DNA of 64,000 nt from the NCBI RefSeq assembly GCF_016462945.1, contig NZ_JAEMSG010000004.1, positions 1 through 64,000 on the forward strand. Direction: 5' to 3'. This DNA comes from Mycolicibacterium sp. Its GTDB lineage: Bacteria; Actinomycetota; Actinomycetes; Mycobacteriales; Mycobacteriaceae. The notes beneath the pieces are model-generated. The model was not told where the DNA came from. It worked only from the letters and a program-made list of their open reading frames with translations, and ran no database searches. Numbering within the stretch: position 1 is the stretch's first letter; the number at the start of each line of letters is the position of its first letter. Positions 8,757 to 16,311 of this stretch are shown in pieces. The translations under genes and the position numbers were made by a program.

Positions 8757-10241
8757 TCAGAAGCGTTCCCGGTGGCGTTCCTGCTCGAGTACCGCCTCGA
8801 CGTCGCCGAGCCGCTTTAACGACGACACCGCCCGGGAAGTGCGCATATTCGCGGCCAGCAAGTCCTGATGCCGGTCGACGAAGGCCCAGTACCCGGCGGT
8901 GAACGGACAGGCATCGTCGCCGAGTCGTTTCTTCGGGTCGAAACGGCAACTGCGGCAGTGGTCGCTCATCTTATTGATATAGGCGCCCCCGGAGGTATAG
9001 GGCTTGGTGGCCAACAGACCGCCGTCGGCGTGCTGGCTCATACCGATCACGTTCGTCGGCATCACCCAGGCGAAACCGTCGACGAACGAGCTCGCGAACC
9101 AGTCGGACAACTCCCGCGGCCGATAACCGCGCTGCAGCCCGTGGCTGCCCAGCACCATCAGCCGTTGGATGTGATGAGCCCAGCCCCGGTCGCGCACGCC
9201 GGCCAGGGCCTGACGAAGGCACTCGGCATCCACCGAATCGGCGTCGAGGTCTGCCCACCAGTCGGGCAGCGGGGTGTGCGCGTCGAGGGTGTTGCTATCC
9301 AGGTAGTCCGGTCCGAAATGCCAGTACAGCTGCCACATGTACTCGCGCCAGCCCAGGATCTGGCGGATGAACCCTTCGACAGCCGCCAGCGGAGCCGATC
9401 CGTCGCGATATGCCGCCTCGGCCGCGTGCACGGCGTCGAGGGGGTGCAGCACGCCGAGATTGAGCGGCACGGACAGCAGCGAGTGCGCCATGGCCCAGTC
9501 CGCGCCCATCATGGCGTCCTCATAACGGCCGAACAGTGGCAGCCGCTCGGCGATAAACCGTCGCAGGGCTTCGTCGGCCTCAGTGGGTGTCACCGGGAAC
9601 AGTCGGGGTCCGTCGATACCGACGGTGTCGAGGTCCATCCGGTCGATATCGCGGCGAACCTGAGCGTCGATCTCATCCTCGACGGGGTGATACGGCGGCG
9701 GGGCGCCCAGCGTCGTCGCGCCTTTGGGCGGTGACTCCCGGTTGTCGGTGTCGAAGTTCCACCGTCCGTCCACGGGTTGGTCGCCGTCCATCAGGATCCC
9801 GAAGCGGCGACGCTGCTGACGGTAGAAGTCCTCCAGCCGGAACCTCTTGCGGTCACCGGCCCATTGGCTGAACTCGGCGCGCGACAACGCGAAGGTGGGC
9901 GTGGGCAGGACCTCAGCCACCAGACCCTCGCCGACCAACCGCCGCACAAACCGGTCCGCATCATGAGAGGTGGGCTCATGCACCAGCACCGGGCGGCCGT
10001 AATCTCGCAGCGCCTCGGTATAGCTGTGGGCGCGGATCAGGGTGGCCCGCTCGCCGAGGTCAGCGTGGGCGTGCCGCAGGGCCGACAGTACGAGGTGAAC
10101 TTTCTGCCGGTGGTAGCGGCGACGCCGGAATGCCGACGTGGCCTCGATCAGCAGGACCGGGCGGTGCGCATGCTCGCCGCCGTAGACGGCAGGCCCGAGT
10201 TGGTCGGCGAACAGCCACAGCGGCGTTTCGTCGGTCGTCAC
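8757..10241 (-). CDS. Iron-sulfur cryptochrome/photolyase (DPRP, PhrB-like)
   Basis: 494 residues, GTG start ('VTTDETPLWLFADQLG'). The N-terminal alpha/beta antenna domain and C-terminal FAD domain match the deoxyribodipyrimidine photolyase-related family. The C-terminus has 'HCRSCRFDPKKRLGDDACPF', which supplies three Cys ligands of the 4Fe-4S cluster typical of the FeS-BCP group, whose studied members repair (6-4) photoproducts; a further Cys earlier ('DAECLRQAL') may be the fourth. FAD-site features such as 'GWREYMWQLYW' and 'WAHHIQRLMVLG' are present. It lies 10 bp downstream of malQ's stop on the same strand, so the two are likely co-transcribed although functionally unrelated. Confidence 0.9.
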   Translation of the reverse strand: MTTDETPLWLFADQLGPAVYGGEHAHRPVLLIEATSAFRRRRYHRQKVHLVLSALRHAHADLGERATLIRAHSYTEALRDYGRPVLVHEPTSHDADRFVRRLVGEGLVAEVLPTPTFALSRAEFSQWAGDRKRFRLEDFYRQQRRRFGILMDGDQPVDGRWNFDTDNRESPPKGATTLGAPPPYHPVEDEIDAQVRRDIDRMDLDTVGIDGPRLFPVTPTEADEALRRFIAERLPLFGRYEDAMMGADWAMAHSLLSVPLNLGVLHPLDAVHAAEAAYRDGSAPLAAVEGFIRQILGWREYMWQLYWHFGPDYLDSNTLDAHTPLPDWWADLDADSVDAECLRQALAGVRDRGWAHHIQRLMVLGSHGLQRGYRPRELSDWFASSFVDGFAWVMPTNVIGMSQHADGGLLATKPYTSGGAYINKMSDHCRSCRFDPKKRLGDDACPFTAGYWAFVDRHQDLLAANMRTSRAVSSLKRLGDVEAVLEQERHRERF

Positions 10242-10251
10242 CGCGCCGATC

Positions 10252-12420
10252 CTACTGACCTGGTGTGCGCTGGCTCGGGTTGTCGGATCCGGGGTTGGTT
10301 GCGACTCGCAGCGCCTCGGCTAAAGCGGCAGCCCGACGATCGGTAAAGACGTCCTCCAGATATAGCCGGTTGCCGTCCGGCCCGGCCAGCGGCACCCGCC
10401 AGTTCGGGTATTCGTCCGTGGTTCCCGGCTGATTCTGGGTACGCCGCTCACCGACCGCATCCGTCAGCGACAGCGCCAGCAGCCGTGACGGTGTGCGCCC
10501 CAGATACCGGTAGAGCGCCAGAATCACGTCCTCTTCGGCGGGCTCGCCGCCGCTGTCCGAGGGCAGCAACCCGACCCGGCGCAACTCCGCCTTCCAGGCG
10601 GCCTGCTCGGACTGATGGTCAGCGAGTTCCTCGGCCTTGGTGTGGGTGAGCAACCCCAGCGCGTGCCGCAGCTTCACATGCTCACCCGCCAGATAGCCCG
10701 GCGTGGGCGGCAGGTCGTGGGTGGTCACCGAGGACAGGCACAGTTCGCGCCAGTGCTCGGCCCGCAGCGGTCCACGGTTGAAGGCGTCGGTTTCAAACCA
10801 CAGGATCGAGGTGCCCAGCAGGCCGCGGTCGCGCAGATAGTCCCGCACCCACGGCTCGACGGTGCCGAGATCCTCACCCACCACCACCGCGCCGGCCCGA
10901 TGTGCCTCCAGCGCGACGATGCCGATCATCGCGTCGTGGTTGTACCGGATGTAGGTGCCGTCCGTGGGCGGGGCGCCCTGCGGGATCCACCACAGCCGGA
11001 ACAGACCGATGATGTGGTCGATCCGCACCCCGCCGGCATGGCGCAGGATAGCGGCGATGAGCGCCCGAAACGGTTGGTAGCCAAGCTCTTCCAGCCGATC
11101 CGGCCGCCACGGCGGCTGTGACCAGTCCTGGCCGAGTTGATTGAATTCATCGGGTGGTGCACCTGCATTCACTCCGAGCGCCAGCACGTCCTGCAGTGAC
11201 CAGGCGTCGGCTCCGGAGGGATGCACACCGACCGCGAGATCATGCATGATGCCCAGTGGCATCCCCGTCCGCAGCGCCTGTGATTGGGCAGAAGCCAGTT
11301 GATCGTCGAGTTGCCACTGCAGCCACCGGTGGAAATCGACCGCGCGGTGGTGCCGTGCGGCGAACTCGGTGACCTCCGGGTTGGCCGGGTGCCGCAGGCC
11401 GGTCGGCCAGGTGCGCCAGTCGGTGCCGTGTTTCTCGGCCAGCGTGCACCAGGTGGCGAAGTCGTCGATTGCGGTGCCTTCCCGAGCCTTGAAGGCCTTG
11501 AAGGCGAGATCGCGGCCGGCCGACCGTGGCACCTGATACACCAGCTTGAGCGCTGTCCGCTTCGCGGCCCAGGCGGCGTCGCGGTCGATGGTGTCGGCCT
11601 TGCGGGCCTGCTCCGCGCACGCTTGCTGGAGTTTGTGCACCCGGCGCCGCTTGGGCAGGGCGGCAAACTCCGGGATCGCCTCGACCCGCAGATACAGCGG
11701 GCTGACGAAGCGCCGAGAGGTGGGCAGATACGGGGAGGGCTCCATGTGTTTGGTCGGTGCAGCCGCGTGCATTGGGTTGACAAGCACATAGCCGGCCTGG
11801 TGCACCGCACCCGCCCATGCGGCGATGTCAGCCAGATCAGTCAGGTCTCCGATACCCCAGGAGCCAGCCGAGGTGACGCTGTAGAGCTGGGCGGCCAGAC
11901 CCCAGGCGCGCCGGGCGCCCATCCTCGCCGGCAATCCCAGCCAGGCCGGGGTGACGATGAGCGTGGTGTCGCACTCGGCATCCCCGGAGCGCAGATGCAC
12001 CCGGTGATAGCCCAGCGGAAGATCGCCCGGCAGGACGAAGGATGCCTCACCGACGCGCCGCTCACCGAGGGTGAACGGCGGGGTGAAATTATCTGTCTGC
12101 CGGATGTCGGCGCGGACGGTGCCGTCTTCCAGTCGGAGGAACACCTCCGCGGGGTCGCCGTGGGTGACGTGAACCCAGAACGTGGTTTCGGCACCGGAGC
12201 GCGTCACGATCGTCGGCGGTAAGCCCCGCGCCCAGTATTGCCGATCCTGTTCGGAAAGTACTGCGGCACAGTCTTTTTCGCTGTCGGTTTTCACGCCGAG
12301 CGCGGCCAGCACAGCGACCACCGTCTCTCGATCGACAGCCTTGAGGTTGCCGACCCAGTCGTAGTACTCGGTCGCCACGCCCAATCGGTGAGCGATTTCG
12401 GCCAATGCCGGTTCAATCAT
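10252..12420 (-). CDS. malQ: 4-alpha-glucanotransferase (amylomaltase)
   Basis: 722 residues from the ATG at 12420 ('MIEPALAEIAHRLGVATEYYDW', like other mycobacterial MalQ N-termini). The first 86 residues of the ORF-track frame are a shadow of the SMR gene, and an ATG at 12429 is a minor alternative. This GH77 enzyme transfers maltodextrin segments between glucans in glycogen/maltodextrin turnover. Family regions include 'SWGIGDLTDLADIAAW', the nucleophile region 'VRIDHIIGLFRLWWIP', the acid/base region 'VVGEDLGTVEPWV' and 'SVTTHDLPPTPGYLAG'. The N-terminal 150 residues form the extra beta domain of the long actinobacterial form. It precedes the photolyase gene. Confidence 0.93.
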   Translation of the reverse strand: MIEPALAEIAHRLGVATEYYDWVGNLKAVDRETVVAVLAALGVKTDSEKDCAAVLSEQDRQYWARGLPPTIVTRSGAETTFWVHVTHGDPAEVFLRLEDGTVRADIRQTDNFTPPFTLGERRVGEASFVLPGDLPLGYHRVHLRSGDAECDTTLIVTPAWLGLPARMGARRAWGLAAQLYSVTSAGSWGIGDLTDLADIAAWAGAVHQAGYVLVNPMHAAAPTKHMEPSPYLPTSRRFVSPLYLRVEAIPEFAALPKRRRVHKLQQACAEQARKADTIDRDAAWAAKRTALKLVYQVPRSAGRDLAFKAFKAREGTAIDDFATWCTLAEKHGTDWRTWPTGLRHPANPEVTEFAARHHRAVDFHRWLQWQLDDQLASAQSQALRTGMPLGIMHDLAVGVHPSGADAWSLQDVLALGVNAGAPPDEFNQLGQDWSQPPWRPDRLEELGYQPFRALIAAILRHAGGVRIDHIIGLFRLWWIPQGAPPTDGTYIRYNHDAMIGIVALEAHRAGAVVVGEDLGTVEPWVRDYLRDRGLLGTSILWFETDAFNRGPLRAEHWRELCLSSVTTHDLPPTPGYLAGEHVKLRHALGLLTHTKAEELADHQSEQAAWKAELRRVGLLPSDSGGEPAEEDVILALYRYLGRTPSRLLALSLTDAVGERRTQNQPGTTDEYPNWRVPLAGPDGNRLYLEDVFTDRRAAALAEALRVATNPGSDNPSQRTPGQ

Positions 12421-12449
12421 GGCTGCCATCTTGCTTGGTGAAACGGCGA

Positions 12450-12776
12450 TCAGCGCCACGAACCCGACAATTCGATGGTCAGCACCCCGCAGATGATCAG
12501 CGCGATGCCCGCCACCATCAGCGGGGTCAGCCGTTCGGAGAACAAGACCCGGCCGGCCACCGCGACAAGTGCCACGCCGCATGCCGTCCACACGCCGTAG
12601 GCGATCCCGACCGGCATGCCCAGTCGCAGGGTCAGCCATAGCAGTGCGAACGAGATGAGGTAGCCGATTACCACCGGGGCGATCCACGCCCGCCTGCGGA
12701 ATCCATCAGAGGCGCGCATCGACAGCGTCGCGCAGACCTCGACCAGGATCGCGCCCACCAGTGCCAACCACATCAT
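12450..12776 (-). CDS. Small multidrug resistance (SMR) transporter, second subunit of a pair
   Basis: 108 residues, four predicted transmembrane helices. The membrane-embedded Glu of TM1 is present ('VGAILVEVCATLSMRAS'), as is the 'GMPVGIAYGVWTACGV' TM3 motif. Proton-coupled efflux of cationic compounds (or guanidinium) is the family role. The start is the ATG at 12776, which overlaps the TGA of the preceding SMR gene in an ATGA; the ORF track's longer frame to 13151 is an out-of-frame shadow of that gene. The inner loop 'GFRRRAW' is much more basic than the matching loop of its partner, which fits opposite membrane orientation of two paired subunits. Confidence 0.88.
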   Translation of the reverse strand: MMWLALVGAILVEVCATLSMRASDGFRRRAWIAPVVIGYLISFALLWLTLRLGMPVGIAYGVWTACGVALVAVAGRVLFSERLTPLMVAGIALIICGVLTIELSGSWR

Positions 12777-13111
12777 GGCGCGGCCTCCGCCTTCGGGTGC
12801 GACCCGAACTCCACCATCAGCACCCCGGCAATGATCATCGCGATTCCGACGACGATCGGCGTGGTGAACGGGTCGTCGAAGATCACCGCGGCGATCGCGG
12901 CGATCAGCGCCGTCCCGATCGCGCCCCAGATACCGTAGGCCACCCCAACCGGCACCCCGGCCCGCAGCACCCTGCTGAGCATCAAGAACGCGGTGAAATA
13001 ACCCACCGCAACCATGATCAGCCACGCCGGGTGGTCCTGGGAGGCCCGCATGGCTAAGGTGCCGGTGACCTCCGCGGCGATCGCGCCGCACAGGAAGCCC
13101 CACTTGCGCAT
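12773..13111 (-). CDS. Small multidrug resistance (SMR) transporter, first subunit of a pair
   Basis: 112 residues from the ATG at 13111. An upstream ATG at 13141 with 'GAAAGG' before it would add ten residues and cannot be excluded. There are four hydrophobic helices, Glu14 in TM1 ('CGAIAAEVTGTLAMRAS') and the TM3 signature 'GVPVGVAYGIWGAIG'. The C-terminus is short and polar. Its stop overlaps the next SMR start by four bases, as in two-gene SMR systems (EbrAB, YkkCD type) whose products work together. Substrates are unknown. Confidence 0.88.
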   Translation of the reverse strand: MRKWGFLCGAIAAEVTGTLAMRASQDHPAWLIMVAVGYFTAFLMLSRVLRAGVPVGVAYGIWGAIGTALIAAIAAVIFDDPFTTPIVVGIAMIIAGVLMVEFGSHPKAEAAP

Positions 13112-13333
13112 GGCCGTCCCCCGGATGGCCCATTCGCCCATCGTCTGGCACCTTTCGCGTCGCTTCAGCAGGATAGCGTCCGGTGCCCGGCGCACTAGAC
13201 TGCTGACCCTGGAGACCTGGGAGTACGTGGCGATCGCCCGCGACGTCGCCTCAGCGACCACCTGGCGCGACAGGCTGGGCTATGTTTTCGGACCACCCGG
13301 GTGGGAGCCCGCCGGCCGTGGCACCATTTCAGC

Positions 13334-14740
13334 GTGCGCATCGTTTTCGACCGTGACGTCGACTCGCGACTGATCGAACGCGCCCTGGCACCTGCCGTGT
13401 TCGGGTCGATGTGGCTGGATATCCCTCGACCCGACTATCCGGGCCTGCCCGGCGCGACGGCATGCGACCTGGTCGTGGTCGGCGGCGGATACACCGGACT
13501 GTGGACGGCACTGCATGCCGCCGAGCGCGATCCCGGCGCCACGATCGTGGTGATCGAGGCCGACCGGATCGGTTGGGCGGCATCCGGCCGCAACGGCGGC
13601 TTCGTCGATGCCAGCCTCACCCACGGTGCCGAAAACGGAAAGTCGCGCTGGCCCGACGAATTCGACCAACTCGAGCGCCTCGGCCTGGCCAACCTCGTCG
13701 GAATGGCCGCCGATATCGACAAATACGACATGGCGGTCGACTGGCAGCGAAACGGCATGCTGGCCGTCGCCACCGAGGCGCATCAGGTGCCCTGGCTGCA
13801 GGACGCGGCGGCCGAGGGTCAGGGTCGGTTCCTCGACCAGGCGGCGGTTCGGGCCGAGGTGAACTCACCGACCTATCTGGCCGGACTGTTCTCCCCTGAC
13901 ACCTGTGCGATCGTCGACCCGGCCCGGCTGGTCTTCGAACTCGCGCGCGCCTGCACCGACAATGGTGTGCGGATTCACGAACACACCGAAGCCCGGGGGA
14001 TCAAGACCGAGGCGGATGGAGTTGCCGTCACCACTGCAGCCGGAACCATCACCGCCAACCGGGTGGTGCTGGCCACGAATGTGTTTCCCAGCCTGCTGCG
14101 GCGCAACCGCCTGCGTACCGTTCCGGTGTATGACCACGTGCTCGGCACTGAGCCGCTGACGGCAGAACAACTGGGCCGAATCGGCTGGCGGTCCCGCCAG
14201 GGCGTCAGCGACTGCGGCAACCAGTTCCACTACTACCGGCTTTCGGCCGATAACAGGATCCTGTGGGGCGGATACGACGCCATGTACCACTGGGGCCGCC
14301 GCGTCGATCCCCGTCACGAGGACCGGCCGGAGTCGTTCCGCAAGATCGCCGCGCACTTCTTCCTTACCTTCCCGCAACTCGAGGATGTTCGGTTCAGCCA
14401 CCGCTGGGCCGGGCCGATCGACACCAGCACCCGGTTCTGCGCCCACTGGGGACTGGCCGGCCGCGGGCGGATCGCCTACGTCAACGGATTCACCGGGCTG
14501 GGTGTGGGAGCGTCCCGGTTCGCCGCCGATGTCTGCCTGGACCTGCTCGACGAGCGCCCCACCGAGCGCACCGAATTGGAGATGGTCCGCACGCGGCCGC
14601 TGCCGTTCCCGCCCGAACCGCTCGCCAGTGTCGGTATCGGACTCACCCGGCGGTCTTTGGATCGGGCCGATCACAACGGCGGCCGCCGCAACGTTCTGCT
14701 GCGCACCCTGGACCGGCTGGGGCTGGGGTTCGATTCTTAA
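13334..14740 (+). CDS. FAD-dependent oxidoreductase of the DAO (amine/gamma-glutamylputrescine oxidase-like) family
   Basis: 468 residues from the GTG at 13334; the track's start at 13301 adds 11 residues, and neither has a strong RBS. The FAD-binding fingerprint 'CDLVVVGGGYTGLWTALHA' is followed by the Glu that binds ribose ('VVIEADRIGWAASGRNGGF'), where 'GRNGG' is typical of PuuB-like members. The C-terminal 'RWAGPIDTS' and 'VNGFTGLGVGASRFAADV' complete the flavin site. It would oxidise a primary or secondary amine with oxygen. The substrate is not evident, and no aminotransferase or polyamine gene lies next to it. Confidence 0.85.
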   Translation: MRIVFDRDVDSRLIERALAPAVFGSMWLDIPRPDYPGLPGATACDLVVVGGGYTGLWTALHAAERDPGATIVVIEADRIGWAASGRNGGFVDASLTHGAENGKSRWPDEFDQLERLGLANLVGMAADIDKYDMAVDWQRNGMLAVATEAHQVPWLQDAAAEGQGRFLDQAAVRAEVNSPTYLAGLFSPDTCAIVDPARLVFELARACTDNGVRIHEHTEARGIKTEADGVAVTTAAGTITANRVVLATNVFPSLLRRNRLRTVPVYDHVLGTEPLTAEQLGRIGWRSRQGVSDCGNQFHYYRLSADNRILWGGYDAMYHWGRRVDPRHEDRPESFRKIAAHFFLTFPQLEDVRFSHRWAGPIDTSTRFCAHWGLAGRGRIAYVNGFTGLGVGASRFAADVCLDLLDERPTERTELEMVRTRPLPFPPEPLASVGIGLTRRSLDRADHNGGRRNVLLRTLDRLGLGFDS

Positions 14741-14842
14741 GCCGGATGTTTGCCACTGTCCACCGGCAGTGTGCATTTCTCCAGTAGGCTCGGCCCCGGT
14801 CCGCCCGGGTAAGAGGGCGGTTTAGAGGAGGAATAGACACTC

Positions 14843-15388
14843 GTGGGAGACACACTCACAGCAGGACAAAAGCTGGTTAAGGGCGATTCGCTGACATCCG
14901 GCAATGGCGCGTACACCTTGACGCTGCAGGACGACGGCAACCTCGTCCTGGCGGCGCGCGGCGAGGCGGTGTGGGCCACCGGTACCAACGGCGAGAGCGC
15001 CGACCGGGCCGAGGTTCAAAGCGATGGCAACTTCGTGATCTATGCGGGGGAGAGGCCGGTCTGGAACACCGACACCAAGGGTAAAAAGGACGTCAAGCTG
15101 GTATTGCAGGACGACCGCAACCTGGTTTTGTACGCCGCCGATGGTGCGGCGTGGAATTCGCGCACCGAGACCGACGCCCCGCCGCCGCCGGAGCCGGTCG
15201 CCGAGGTAATCGAGATCGCCCCGGTGGCCAACGAGGTGCGCACGCACACCGTTGTCGCTGGTGACACATTGTTCAACATTGCCAAGCAGTATCTCGGCGA
15301 TGGCAATCGTTACCAGGAGTTGGCCACTGCCAACGGTATCGCCAACCCCGACCACATCGAGGTCGGACAGCTGATCAGCATCCCCTGA
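14843..15388 (+). CDS. Bulb-type (mannose-binding) lectin fused to a LysM domain
   Basis: 181 residues, start supported by 'GAGGAGG' 10 bases before the GTG. Residues 1-115 form a B-lectin beta-prism with three QxDxN-type sugar sites, read as 'LQDDGNLVLAARG', 'VQSDGNFVIYAG' and 'LQDDRNLVLYAAD'. The first lacks the closing Tyr (LVLA instead of LVLY), so that site may be weak. After a Pro-rich linker, a C-terminal LysM follows ('HTVVAGDTLFNIAKQYLG', 'IEVGQLISIP') that should bind cell-wall glycans. No signal peptide is present. M. smegmatis is known to have a mannose-binding lectin of this B-lectin class; equivalence is inferred. Confidence 0.85.
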   Translation: MGDTLTAGQKLVKGDSLTSGNGAYTLTLQDDGNLVLAARGEAVWATGTNGESADRAEVQSDGNFVIYAGERPVWNTDTKGKKDVKLVLQDDRNLVLYAADGAAWNSRTETDAPPPPEPVAEVIEIAPVANEVRTHTVVAGDTLFNIAKQYLGDGNRYQELATANGIANPDHIEVGQLISIP

Positions 15389-15529
15389 CCTGCACTTTAG
15401 ATCGGTTTACGCCGGACGGCGCGGACCCGCGACACATCGTCGGTAACGACCGGGGCGAAACCCCGATACACAGTCGACACATTGTTGCGACCGCGCCGTT
15501 CGCGCGTCCGAGACCGATCGAGGTGTATC

Positions 15530-16252
15530 TTGACGCGCTTCCTGCGATTTCTCATCCTCGCAGCCGCCGCCGGAGCAGCATTCGCCGCCGCGGTCAGCCC
15601 GGCCGCCGCCGCCGAGAACGGCGTCACGGTGTTCCCGGGCATGGAAATTCGCCAGGAATCCACGATGTGCACGCTGGGCTACGTCGATCCGGTCGCACGC
15701 ATCGCCTTCTCCGCGGGTCACTGCCGCGGCAACGGACCGGTCACCGACCGCAACGGCCGCCTCATCGGCGTGGTCACCACCTCCCGGGATAACACCCCGG
15801 ACGGTTCGGTCGTGCGGGTCGACCAGGTGATCTCCGACTACGAGACGATCACCCTGGCCGCCGACGTGTCAGTCAGCAATATCCTCCCGGACGGCCGGGC
15901 GCTGGTGGCCGACGCCATCGCGCCGCCGGCAATCGGGCAGCCGGTCTGCCACTTCGGCATCGTCACCGGTGAGAGCTGCGGCACCGTCGAACGGGTCAAC
16001 AACGGCTGGTTCACCATGACCAACGGCATCGTCAGCCAGAAGGGCGACTCCGGCGGCCCGGTCTACGCCATGACCGACAACGGCAAGGCCGTCATCATCG
16101 GACTCTTCAACAGCACCTGGGGGCGTCTGCCGGCCGCGGTTTCCTGGCAGGCGACCGGTCAGCAGTTGCGCGAGGACACCGTTGCGGTGAACGCTGCAGT
16201 CAACAGCGCGCTCAACAACCCGGTCGTCAACGCCGCCGCCACCCACCACTGA
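15530..16252 (+). CDS. Secreted S1-family (trypsin-like) serine protease homologue, Rv1815-like
   Basis: 240 residues from the TTG at 15530, which has 'GAGG' about 11 bases upstream and begins a clean signal peptide ('TRFLRFLILAAAAGAAFAAAVSPAAAA'). The longer track start adds Arg-rich residues before it. The catalytic His is in 'FSAGHCRG' and the Ser in 'QKGDSGGPVYAM'. The Asp is probably the one in 'TLAADVSV'. Cysteine pairs are consistent with an exported enzyme. Position, followed by the flavoprotein and the BacA-like ABC genes, matches Rv1815 in M. tuberculosis. The physiological substrate is unknown. Confidence 0.85.
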   Translation: MTRFLRFLILAAAAGAAFAAAVSPAAAAENGVTVFPGMEIRQESTMCTLGYVDPVARIAFSAGHCRGNGPVTDRNGRLIGVVTTSRDNTPDGSVVRVDQVISDYETITLAADVSVSNILPDGRALVADAIAPPAIGQPVCHFGIVTGESCGTVERVNNGWFTMTNGIVSQKGDSGGPVYAMTDNGKAVIIGLFNSTWGRLPAAVSWQATGQQLREDTVAVNAAVNSALNNPVVNAAATHH

Positions 16253-16263
16253 TGCGGTAGAAC

Positions 16264-16277
16264 TAGAACACGTTCTA
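16264..16277. promoter_or_regulatory. KstR-type palindromic operator
   Basis: The sequence TAGAACACGTTCTA is an exact match to the published mycobacterial KstR consensus TnnAACnnGTTnnA, and it extends to an imperfect 16-bp palindrome bounded by CTAG on each side. It lies 35 bp before the start of the ketosteroid-dehydrogenase-like flavoprotein, a typical operator position. KstR represses cholesterol-catabolism genes. Other TetR regulators recognise similar palindromes, so the identity of the regulator is inferred. Confidence 0.7.
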
Positions 16278-16311
16278 GCCAGGTGGTCACCCTGGCGATA
16301 TCCTCAGCGGA

